The notes beneath the pieces are model-generated. The model ran no database searches, was not told the DNA's origin, and saw only the letters and a list, made by a program, of their open reading frames with translations. Of a stretch of 5,396 bases of DNA, positions 1 to 5,396 are shown in pieces. The translations under genes and the position numbers were made by a program. This DNA comes from JBBRUG01 sp038247995 (GTDB taxonomy: Bacteria > Chloroflexota > Chloroflexia > Chloroflexales > Chloroflexaceae), in the NCBI GenBank assembly GCA_038247995.1, contig JBBRUG010000375.1:1-5396 (forward strand). Direction: 5' to 3'. Within the stretch, counting starts at the first letter, position 1. Each line of letters opens with the position of its first letter.

Positions 1-1101
1 CAAAGCCATTGGGACGGGATCGCCGAAGCAGAGCACAGCGCGGGCAGCTTCATCAAGCTCGGGCAGGCCGGGCAGCGGGCGTTCACGCAAGGCGGCCAGC
101 GCTTCGGCCAGTCGTACTGCCTCGATCACATGCGCTGCCGATGCGTCGAGCCCTTCATCGCGTAAGAGGCGGGCTACGCGGGTCATCCAGCGCACTGCTA
201 TGTCGGTAGTGCTGTGGGCCGTTGCGCTCAATTCCCACAGGTGATCGTACCAACCGGGCGCGTTAACGCCGGCGCCATAGCCGCTGGCAAAGGTGAGCCG
301 TCCGTAGCTCCAGGGTGCGATATTTGCGGCGGTTTTGATCTTCGGCAAGCCCTTCAGGAGTTGGTCGTCGGCTTTGGCCGGGCCGGGATTGGCCAGCGCG
401 GGGCCGTGCCATGCGCCGCAAACGACGGCGATGCGCCCAAACCCTGCGCGCACGGCGCTACGGATCGTTTTACGCATCCAAGCTTCACGCAGGGCTTCGC
501 GCCGGCTGAGTGGCGCCGGCTCGGCTTCACGCAGGGCCGTCATGGCTTCAAACACGGCGGCGAAGAGATCGACGCCGTCGCGGCGCTGCTCGACCAGATG
601 CTCCCACCAGCGCTCGCCGTCGCTGTAGCCGCCGGCGGCAGCCAGGGCGCCGAGGGGATCGCGGGAAGGCTGCGGGCTGCGGGCTGCGGGTTGGTGGGAG
701 GGCTGCGGGCTGCGGGCTGCGGGCTGCGGGTCTGATGTGTCATTCGTGCCGTCGTCCGGCTCGGTTGCGGGCGCCAGGGCGAGTTGGTGCCATTGGGGCA
801 AATCCATACAGCGCACGGGAATGCCATTGGCGAGCGCGTAGCGGATGGCCTGAAATTCGGGCGAGAAGCGCGCCAGCGGGTAAAAGACGGCCTGGCGCGG
901 CGTGTCGGCAGCGTAGACGAGCAAGGCCACCGGCGGCACCAACGCGGGGTGGGCCAGCAGCGGCAGCAGTTCATCGGCGTCGGGCGGGCCTTCGACCAGC
1001 ACGAGGTCGGGCTGGAGCTGTTCCAGCGCCCGCTGTAAGCTGCGCGCCGATCCCGGCCCGTGGTGGCGAACGCCGAAGATATGAATGGGAGAAGTTGCCA
1101 T
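1..1101 (-). CDS. DUF5682 (YehM-type) family protein, N-terminal 367 residues, truncated by the window edge
   Basis: The frame is open from ATG at 1101 to position 1 with no stop, so the C-terminal part lies outside the window; family members are usually about twice this length. The N-terminus reads HIFGVRHHGPGSARSL, followed by LVEGPPDADEL (Glu37), then a domain with FSPEFQAIRYAL and GIPVRCMDLP, and later IAVVCGAWHGPAL around residues 223-235. I recognise this as DUF5682. The two GxxH motifs (G10-H13 and G229-H232) plus Glu37 resemble the TIKI/TraB/EreA/ChaN fold group, which would suggest a metal-dependent hydrolase; that is inference, as no activity is established for the family. Residues 125-147 are a Pro/Ala/Arg/Ser linker made by a 7-bp DNA repeat. 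The gene starts 33 bp after the MoxR gene and lacks a clear Shine-Dalgarno site, because its upstream region is itself a tandem repeat. It is probably the fourth gene of the operon. Family assignment is firm; function is not. Confidence 0.9.
   Translation of the reverse strand, partial: MATSPIHIFGVRHHGPGSARSLQRALEQLQPDLVLVEGPPDADELLPLLAHPALVPPVALLVYAADTPRQAVFYPLARFSPEFQAIRYALANGIPVRCMDLPQWHQLALAPATEPDDGTNDTSDPQPAARSPQPSHQPAARSPQPSRDPLGALAAAGGYSDGERWWEHLVEQRRDGVDLFAAVFEAMTALREAEPAPLSRREALREAWMRKTIRSAVRAGFGRIAVVCGAWHGPALANPGPAKADDQLLKGLPKIKTAANIAPWSYGRLTFASGYGAGVNAPGWYDHLWELSATAHSTTDIAVRWMTRVARLLRDEGLDASAAHVIEAVRLAEALAALRERPLPGLPELDEAARAVLCFGDPVPMAL
482..537. repeat. 14-bp in-frame direct repeat inside the DUF5682 gene
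   Basis: GCTTCACGCAGGGC occurs at 482-495 and again at 524-537. The 42-bp period equals 14 codons, so both copies encode the same peptide ALREA (residues 189-193 and 203-207) in a helical stretch. It is probably a small local duplication or convergent codon choice, with no sign of mobility. Confidence 0.5.
668..690. repeat. Heptanucleotide tandem repeat GGCTGCG, about 3.3 copies, in coding sequence
   Basis: Three perfect GGCTGCG units (668-688) are followed by a partial unit. On the coding (minus) strand the array reads as CGCAGCC. Because 7 is not a multiple of 3, the array gives the same seven-residue cycle (A-A-R-S-P-Q-P) in every frame and contains no stop. It lies 9 bp from a second array of the same unit and forms part of the DUF5682 linker. 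Confidence 0.9.
700..730. repeat. Heptanucleotide tandem repeat GGCTGCG, about 4.4 copies, in coding sequence
   Basis: Four perfect units run from 701 to 728 with partial units on both sides. With the array at 668-690 and the short spacer TTGGTGGGA, it encodes the repeated linker peptide AARSPQPS at residues 128-146. The length differs from the neighbouring array, which is compatible with replication slippage. Confidence 0.9.
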
Positions 1102-1137
1102 AGTCTTCAGTCTTCAGTCTTCAGTCTTCAGTCTTCA
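1102..1137. repeat. Heptanucleotide tandem repeat AGTCTTC, 5.1 copies, filling the intergenic gap
   Basis: Five perfect AGTCTTC units run from 1102 to 1136, plus one extra base. On the minus strand the array starts with the TGA stop of the MoxR gene (1137-1135) and ends against the ATG of the DUF5682 gene (1101). It therefore makes up the entire spacer and the translation initiation region. Each unit offers only GAAGA, a weak match to a Shine-Dalgarno site. A change in copy number would alter gene spacing but not either protein. Confidence 0.95.
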
Positions 1138-2214
1138 CTGTAGTTCACGACATGCACGATAGAGATCCTGCCAGCCGTCGCGTTCCTTGACCACGGTTTC
1201 CAGATATTCCATCCAGACCACGCGATCCTGCACGGGATCCTTTACGACTGCGCCGACCAGACCGGCGGCGACATCATCGGCGCGTAAGCTGCCGTCGCCG
1301 AAGTGGGCCGCGATGGCCACGCCGCTATTCACCACGGAGATTGCCTCGGCGGTGCTGAGTGTGCTGCTGGGCGACTTGAGTTTGGTGTGCCCGTCGGCGG
1401 TGATCCCGGCGCGCAACTCACGGAAGATGGTCACAATCCGGCGGATTTCATCGAGCGCGGGCGGTTCGGCGGGCAGCTCGAGGGCGCGGCCCAAACTTGC
1501 GACGCGCTGCTGCACAATCGTCACCTCCTGATCGAGGCTGTCGGGCAGCGGCAGGATCACGGTGTTGAAGCGGCGTTTGAGTGCGCTGGACAGCTCGTTC
1601 ACGCCCCGATCACGGTCGTTGGCCGTGGCGATCAGGTTGAAGCCTTTTACGGCTTGGACTTCAATGCCTAGCTCGGGGACGGGCAAAGTCTTCTCGGACA
1701 ATATCGTGATCAGGCTATCCTGTACTTCGGCGGGAATACGGGTCAACTCTTCAATGCGGGCGATCGTGCCGTCTTGCATGGCGCGCATGAGCGGACTAGC
1801 TACCAACGCCGCCGGGCTGGGGCCATCGGCGAGCAGGCGCGCATAGTTCCAGCCGTAACGGATCGACTCTTCGCTGGTACCGGCGGTGCCCTGCACGAGC
1901 ATGGTCGAGTTACCGCTGATGGCGGCGGCGAGATGTTCGGCAACCCAGCTTTTGGCTGTACCGGGCAGGCCAAGCAAGAGCAGGCCGCGATCGGTGGCGA
2001 GGGTAGCGATGGCGATCTCGATCAGCCGCCGCGCACCGATGTACTTGGGCGTAATTTCTGTGCCATCGGGCAAGGTGCCGCCCAGCAGATAGGTGGCGAC
2101 TGCCCAGGGCGAGAGGTTCCAATGCGGCGGGCGGGCACGATCATCTTGGTGCGCCAGAGCGGCTAACTCAGTGGCGTATTGTTGCTCGGCATGTTCGCGG
2201 AGAAGGGTGGACAT
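1135..2214 (-). CDS. MoxR-family AAA+ ATPase (YehL-type)
   Basis: This 359-residue protein is probably a cytoplasmic AAA+ ATPase that couples ATP hydrolysis to remodelling or loading of a partner. Visible motifs are Walker A GLPGTAKS (residues 82-89), a Walker B-like segment IARIEEL (151-157) followed by TRIPAEVQDSLITILSEK, sensor 1 ATAN (196-199), and an arginine-finger-like ALKRRFN (211-217). The C-terminal helical lid (about 230-345) contains STAEAISVV and GAVVKDPVQDRVVW. Length and motifs fit the MoxR group; the AKS form of Walker A is also seen in RavA. Walker B has Glu-Glu rather than the usual Asp-Glu. The start is supported by AAGGA (2225-2221) six bases before ATG. It lies 30 bp after the DUF5691 gene and 33 bp before the DUF5682 gene. 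Its stop codon is the first three bases of a heptanucleotide array. The AAA+/MoxR call is secure; its substrate is unknown. Confidence 0.95.
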   Translation of the reverse strand: MSTLLREHAEQQYATELAALAHQDDRARPPHWNLSPWAVATYLLGGTLPDGTEITPKYIGARRLIEIAIATLATDRGLLLLGLPGTAKSWVAEHLAAAISGNSTMLVQGTAGTSEESIRYGWNYARLLADGPSPAALVASPLMRAMQDGTIARIEELTRIPAEVQDSLITILSEKTLPVPELGIEVQAVKGFNLIATANDRDRGVNELSSALKRRFNTVILPLPDSLDQEVTIVQQRVASLGRALELPAEPPALDEIRRIVTIFRELRAGITADGHTKLKSPSSTLSTAEAISVVNSGVAIAAHFGDGSLRADDVAAGLVGAVVKDPVQDRVVWMEYLETVVKERDGWQDLYRACRELQ

Positions 2215-2220
2215 TCCAAT

Positions 2221-2225
2221 TCCTT
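2221..2225 (-). promoter_or_regulatory. Shine-Dalgarno site of the MoxR ATPase gene
   Basis: The minus strand reads AAAAAGGAATTGGA directly before ATG at 2214. AAGGA is spaced six bases from the start. This is the clearest ribosome-binding site in the minus-strand block and fixes the ATPase start. Confidence 0.75.
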
Positions 2226-2244
2226 TTTGACAGCAGAACGGCGA

Positions 2245-3771
2245 TCAGTGGTGCGCCATTTCGCGCCGCAGGCGCAACCGCTCGGTGTAGGTGCGCAGCG
2301 TGTCGTGCCAGAGGTCGTAGTCGGCGAGGGCCAGCGGCAGGGCGGCGATGGCTTCCTCGGCGAGGGCCGGCGCCATGGCCAGGGCGAAATCTTCCAGCGC
2401 CGCGCGCAGATGCCAATTGGTAATCGTTTCCTGGCGCAGCGGGTTGAAGGTGCGTTTGAGCGCGGCGATGACGGCACGCGTGAGTTCCGGCCCCCAGGCA
2501 ACGCCGCTGCGCAGGGCGGGCATGGCCGGGTGTTCGCGCCCGAGGGGCGTACGTGCGGTGTTGAGCATGGTGATTAACAGCGGATCACGCCGGGCGGCGG
2601 GCAAGAGGCTGAGCAGTTCGGCGAGCGACCCGGCGTCGAGCTCGGAGCGCGCGTGATCAACCAGAGCAGCAGCCCACGTTTGATCACGATAATTCAGCGC
2701 CGCAGCGGCCCAGGCTTCGAGTAGGAGCGGGCGCCATTCCTGAGCCGTGCGCAGCTTCAGGATCGCTGCTGGGCTTTGGTTCCAGGCGTTCGTCCAGACC
2801 ACAGGCGGCGTACGCGCAATGATCGAGCGCCACCACCAGGCCCGTTCGCCCATGCTGCGCGGCGGCTTGCGGGCGACGCCGTCGCGCTGGAGCGCGTCGT
2901 CGCAGGCGGTGGGCATGGTCAGTTCGATCTTCGCGAAGAGCCCGCCGCGATAGTGGAGCAGTTCCAGCGCCCTGGCGGTCATCCGGGCGGCGAGCCGTGA
3001 GTCGGGCAGGCGGGCGAGTAGTTCGGCGGCCCCGGCGCGCACGGCCTGGCTGCGGTCGTCGAGGGCGGCTTCGAGAAATGGCTCGTCGTCCTGGCTCAGT
3101 CCATCGTTGAGGGCGGCGACGAATGCGGCCCGGTCGTCGGCTTTTTCGGTGCGCCAGGTGGCCTCGATCAGGGCGCGGGCCGGCGCAGGCTGCCCGGCGC
3201 GTAGGTGTTCGAGGCGTGCCAGCCGTTCGCTGCGTGCGCCAGTCTGCCAGATCGCCTCAATGGCGGCTGGGTTGTGAGTGGCGCCGGTGGCAAACGCCCA
3301 GGCTGGATTCAGTCCGGCCAGCCAGGGGCCGCGGTTGCCGAGCGCCTGGAGGATCGCCGGGCGCAGAGCGGGTGTGGTGCGGGCGATATCGAGCAGTGCT
3401 GGGGCGGCCTCGTTTGGCGCATGCATTCCGGTTGCATTCAACAGCGCCAGCCATTCGGCAAGAAGTGGGCGATGATTGGCCAGAAGCGTGCTGAAGTGCC
3501 GCGCCATCTGCGGGCTACATGCTTCGCGTTTGTCGGGCGGGCAGGGCGCAAGCGGTGCGGCTGAACTGAGTGGCGGGAGAGCACCGGCCCGTCGGTAGAG
3601 CGTCGTCGCGGCGGTGGCGTTCAACAACGCGACAGCGGGATCAGGCGCGGCGATCTGCGCGATCAGATCGGCCAGTGGGCCGGGCGGCGGCTCAGGCAGG
3701 GTCGGCCGGCGGGCCGTACCGACGAGGGCCAGAGCGGTGAGTTCATCCCAGTAGGCTGTTAGATGGGTCAC
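2245..3771 (-). CDS. DUF5691 family helical-repeat protein (GTG start)
   Basis: This is a 508-residue protein of unknown function, rich in Ala, Leu and Arg, with no signal peptide or membrane segment. The N-terminus YWDELTALALVGTARRPTLP (residues 7-26) and the segment DDEPFLEAALDDRSQAVRAG (228-247), continuing through LLARLPDSRLAARM, fit my recollection of DUF5691. The latter stretch looks like a HEAT-type repeat, so a superhelical scaffold is the likely structure. A Trp-rich motif GERAWWWRSIIARTPPVVW (308-326) follows, then further helices to the end (REMAHH). The GTG at 3771 is chosen because it sits seven residues before the first family-like residue. Another in-frame GTG at 3816 overlaps the SWIM stop and has GGAAAA upstream, so it remains possible. 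The open frame continues up to an ATG at 4029, but that would overlap the SWIM gene by over 200 bp and is rejected. The stop is 30 bp before the ATPase start. The CDS and family call are good; the exact start is uncertain. Confidence 0.85.
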   Translation of the reverse strand: MTHLTAYWDELTALALVGTARRPTLPEPPPGPLADLIAQIAAPDPAVALLNATAATTLYRRAGALPPLSSAAPLAPCPPDKREACSPQMARHFSTLLANHRPLLAEWLALLNATGMHAPNEAAPALLDIARTTPALRPAILQALGNRGPWLAGLNPAWAFATGATHNPAAIEAIWQTGARSERLARLEHLRAGQPAPARALIEATWRTEKADDRAAFVAALNDGLSQDDEPFLEAALDDRSQAVRAGAAELLARLPDSRLAARMTARALELLHYRGGLFAKIELTMPTACDDALQRDGVARKPPRSMGERAWWWRSIIARTPPVVWTNAWNQSPAAILKLRTAQEWRPLLLEAWAAAALNYRDQTWAAALVDHARSELDAGSLAELLSLLPAARRDPLLITMLNTARTPLGREHPAMPALRSGVAWGPELTRAVIAALKRTFNPLRQETITNWHLRAALEDFALAMAPALAEEAIAALPLALADYDLWHDTLRTYTERLRLRREMAHH

Positions 3772-3808
3772 ATGTTTATGTGGTGGCGGGACGGATCGCG
3801 AGCCACCC

Positions 3809-5152
3809 TTACGCACATTCTGAGGTTTTCCCCGCGCTCTCGACGAACACTTTCTCCTCAAACTGCATACACAACGGCGCGAGGTGTTCGCCGTCCCATT
3901 CGGCTGCAAGGGTAAACGGCCGACCGCCGGTGCGTGCGAGCAGGCGCCACTGGCCGTCGTACTGCGGTGTGAGCGGTAAGCTGTGGCCTGCGCTGTCGGT
4001 GATCTGCCAGCCGTCAGTGCTGCGCCCAAGTGTGCATGGCCCGATCAGCAGCGGGTAGCGCTCCAGCCACGGGTTTGCGGCGAGAGCTGCGGCGTAGGCG
4101 CCAAGGGCGGCGTGCAGCGCGTTAGTCGGTAGTTCGGTAACTTCAGCAGCGCCGTAGCGAGTTCGGACAAGGGCGCGGAGTGGGGCCGCGCCGGAAAAAA
4201 AGACCAGATCGGCGTCAAAACGTGTGCTGGGCACCAGACTACGATCGAGCGGTTGGCCGCCGGCGCTGAAGTCGAGGATGAGCGCGGGGCGTTGGTTTTG
4301 CGCGCCCCAGAGCCAGGTACGCTGGACGCGCAGGCGATCTTCCAGCTCTACATAACGGCCCAGCACGAGCCAGTGATCGCGCAGCCCCGGCCCGGCGCGC
4401 AACTCCTCCTGGCTCTGGGTAAAACCAATCGTTGCACGCACATCGGCCTGGGTATCCGGCGGCAGCGTGGCAAGGTTGGCATAAGCCTGGGCGAGCAGGT
4501 GCAGGCGGGCCAGCCGATCGAGCACGCGCCCCTGCCAGCCGGGGCCTGAGGCGGCGAGCGCACCTATGGCGCGGAGCAAACGGGCTGTGCCAGGCGCCTG
4601 GGCATCGACCATGCGGGCTGCGAAGGCATCACAGATCGCCGGCGACTCAGCCTGGAGCGCGACGAGGCCGGCCCGGAGCTGATCTTCGAGCCAGCGTTGC
4701 AGGTCGGCCATACCGGCGGCGACGCGCTGCTCGCGGGCTGTTGCCGGGGTCGCACCGTTGATCGGCTCAGCCGGCGCGGCGGTGGGGCGTGGTGCATTAC
4801 GCTGACGACGGCTTGCAGTGGCGGCGCGGTTGGCGAGCCACTCGCTGACCCATGGTGGTGGATCGGCGACGGGTATGGCTGCGGGCTGGGCGGCATGCAG
4901 CAGCAGCAGGCCGAGGGCGTGCTTACAGGGGAATTTGCGGCTCGGGCACGAGCAGCGAAACGCCGGCTCGCTGAGATCAACCTGGGTGCGATAGGGCGTC
5001 TTCCCGCTACCCTTGCACTCACCCCAGAGTGCGGCTTCATTTGTACCGCTGTTCACCCAGACATGCGGTACGGCAAGGCCACGCCCGGCGGCGGCGGCGG
5101 CTGGGTCCGGGGCGAGGGCGAGGACTTGTTCGGTGGTCAGGAGTATCGTCAT
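3809..5152 (-). CDS. SWIM zinc-finger domain protein
   Basis: This 447-residue protein is the first gene of the operon. The SWIM signature CxCx6CxH is complete: Cys67, Cys69, Cys76 and His78 in FRCSCPSRKFPCKHALGLLL. SWIM domains bind zinc and mediate DNA or protein contacts. Before it, residues 29-58 (VPHVWVNSGTNEAALWGECK and onward) form the lead-in usual for these cluster-associated proteins. An Ala/Pro/Arg-rich linker (about 107-145) joins a long helical middle and a C-terminal part with beta-rich segments such as RPALILDFSAGGQPLD (288-303). The start at MTILLTTEQVLAL is preferred because the domain follows directly and a promoter lies just upstream. The frame stays open to an ATG at 5332, but those 60 extra residues are unlike the rest and would run across the promoter and the divergent gene start. 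No strong Shine-Dalgarno site precedes the ATG; a short leader is likely. It resembles E. coli YehQ in domain type and context only. Confidence 0.9.
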   Translation of the reverse strand: MTILLTTEQVLALAPDPAAAAAGRGLAVPHVWVNSGTNEAALWGECKGSGKTPYRTQVDLSEPAFRCSCPSRKFPCKHALGLLLLHAAQPAAIPVADPPPWVSEWLANRAATASRRQRNAPRPTAAPAEPINGATPATAREQRVAAGMADLQRWLEDQLRAGLVALQAESPAICDAFAARMVDAQAPGTARLLRAIGALAASGPGWQGRVLDRLARLHLLAQAYANLATLPPDTQADVRATIGFTQSQEELRAGPGLRDHWLVLGRYVELEDRLRVQRTWLWGAQNQRPALILDFSAGGQPLDRSLVPSTRFDADLVFFSGAAPLRALVRTRYGAAEVTELPTNALHAALGAYAAALAANPWLERYPLLIGPCTLGRSTDGWQITDSAGHSLPLTPQYDGQWRLLARTGGRPFTLAAEWDGEHLAPLCMQFEEKVFVESAGKTSECA

Positions 5153-5183
5153 AGTTAACGGAAGGCAAGACGACAGCAGGGTG

Positions 5184-5192
5184 AGTATAGCA
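5184..5192 (-). promoter_or_regulatory. Candidate extended -10 promoter for the SWIM-led operon
   Basis: The minus strand reads TGCTATACT, an extended -10 element (TGn plus TATACT, one mismatch from TATAAT). No good -35 hexamer is present at 16-18 bp, which is compatible with an extended -10 promoter. Transcription would start near 5177, giving a leader of about 25 bases before the ATG at 5152. An 8-bp palindrome, ACAGCTGT (5192-5199), abuts the element on its upstream side and could be part of an operator. Confidence 0.45.
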
Positions 5193-5239
5193 CAGCTGTT
5201 TACGTTTGGAGTGTTCAGGCAAAGTCTCTGATCCGCGCC

Positions 5240-5275
5240 ACCCTCACCCCCCAACCTCTCAGGTGTAGGGTTTTT
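5240..5275 (+). terminator. Hairpin followed by a T-run in the divergent intergenic region
   Basis: The plus strand carries ACCCTCACC (5240-5248) and GGTGTAGGGT (5262-5271), which pair as nine base pairs with one bulged base around a 13-base loop, followed by T residues to 5275. The shape is that of an intrinsic terminator on the plus strand. No plus-strand gene ends here, so it may be an attenuator in the leader of the gene at 5322, a shield against antisense transcription, or a decayed repeat. Its left half resembles C-rich CCCTCACCCCC repeats that I recall as common in Chloroflexota genomes. Confidence 0.35.
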
Positions 5276-5307
5276 GCTCGGCCGCTTTCTGATGCGGTTG
5301 GTCGGTC

Positions 5308-5312
5308 GGAGG
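5308..5312 (+). promoter_or_regulatory. Shine-Dalgarno site GGAGG of the divergent gene
   Basis: GGAGG lies nine bases before ATG at 5322. It decides the start over the in-frame upstream ATG at 5292, which has no purine-rich sequence before it. Confidence 0.7.
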
Positions 5313-5321
5313 ACGTGCACC

Positions 5322-5396
5322 ATGCGTGTCAAGACTTTTTGGCCAGGGTTCCGGGATCAACTGCATGAGCGGGAGCGCGTGCCCGTGGATGAACGC
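5322..5396 (+). CDS. Start of a divergent gene, product not recognised (25 residues visible)
   Basis: ATG at 5322 is preceded by GGAGG with good spacing, and the frame stays open for 25 codons to the window end. The visible peptide begins MRVKTFWPGFRDQLHERERV and is followed by PVDER. It has no signal peptide or recognisable motif, and the charged composition suggests a cytoplasmic protein. It is transcribed away from the SWIM operon and shares a 169-bp region with it. The family cannot be called from this fragment. Confidence 0.6.
   Translation, partial: MRVKTFWPGFRDQLHERERVPVDER

Noticed and set aside
214..735. Plus-strand 173-residue open frame opposite the DUF5682 gene
   Set aside because: It is antisense to a clear family member and composed of Gly/Ala/Arg shadow sequence typical of high-GC opposite strands. 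No Shine-Dalgarno site or domain was seen.
540..974. Minus-strand 144-residue open frame inside the DUF5682 gene
   Set aside because: It is the +1 shadow of the same gene and lacks its own ribosome site. It matters only because its stop is the one reached if a heptamer unit is lost.
1102..1137. CRISPR array
   Set aside because: The unit is 7 bp with no spacers, so this is a simple tandem repeat. No Cas genes are present.
3772..4029. Extension of the DUF5691 protein to an ATG at 4029
   Set aside because: It would overlap the SWIM gene by over 200 bp in another frame, and the added residues are an Arg/Ser/Thr-rich shadow of the SWIM coding sequence.
4564..5040. Minus-strand 158-residue open frame within the SWIM gene
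   Set aside because: It is an out-of-frame shadow with Arg/Pro/Ser-rich composition, and the overlapping frame contains the intact SWIM zinc ligands.
4697..5158. Plus-strand 153-residue open frame opposite the SWIM gene
   Set aside because: It is antisense to the zinc-finger coding region, Gly/Arg-rich and without recognisable motifs.
5153..5332. N-terminal extension of the SWIM protein to an ATG at 5332
   Set aside because: The extra 60 residues are low-complexity and unlike the domain, and they would cross the extended -10 promoter and the start of the divergent gene. The ATG at 5152 directly precedes the family-like N-terminus.
5292..5396. Start of the divergent gene at the upstream ATG (5292)
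   Set aside because: It is in frame, but no Shine-Dalgarno site precedes it, whereas GGAGG is well placed for the ATG at 5322.

Overview
The window is GC-rich (roughly 65% by eye) and densely coded. It holds one co-directional gene block on the minus strand plus the first codons of a divergent plus-strand gene at the right edge. Protein style (Ala/Leu/Arg/Pro-rich), short intergenic gaps and 7-bp tandem repeats suggest a filamentous Chloroflexota bacterium (Chloroflexus/Roseiflexus-like). That is an inference from style and from memory of similar proteins, not a database result.

In transcription order (right to left) the minus-strand genes are: a SWIM zinc-finger protein (5152-3809); a helical-repeat protein of the DUF5691 type (3771-2245, GTG start); a MoxR-family AAA+ ATPase of the YehL type (2214-1135); and a DUF5682/YehM-type protein (from 1101, running off the left edge). 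Gaps are 37, 30 and 33 bp, so they probably form one operon driven from a promoter near 5184-5192. A VWA-domain protein is commonly the next member of such clusters and would lie just beyond coordinate 1. E. coli has a comparable uncharacterised set (yehL, yehM, yehP, yehQ).

The likely working model is a MoxR/VWA-type AAA+ machine. The ATPase would remodel or load a target, the SWIM protein would bind nucleic acid or protein through its zinc site, the DUF5691 protein would act as an alpha-helical scaffold, and the DUF5682 protein would be an effector-like enzyme. The visible half of DUF5682 shows two GxxH motifs and a conserved-looking Glu, reminiscent of the TIKI/TraB/EreA/ChaN group. No biochemical role is established for the set.

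The most unusual features are two unrelated heptanucleotide arrays. One (AGTCTTC, about 5 copies) fills the whole gap between the MoxR stop and the DUF5682 start and supplies the MoxR stop codon. The other (GGCTGCG, 3.3 plus 4.4 copies) lies inside the DUF5682 coding region. There a one-unit gain or loss would shift the frame and stop translation before the second GxxH motif, so it is a candidate phase-variable switch.

The divergent intergenic region (5153-5321) carries an extended -10 promoter for the operon, a small palindrome, and a hairpin followed by a T-run. It leads into a plus-strand gene start at 5322 with a strong Shine-Dalgarno site.
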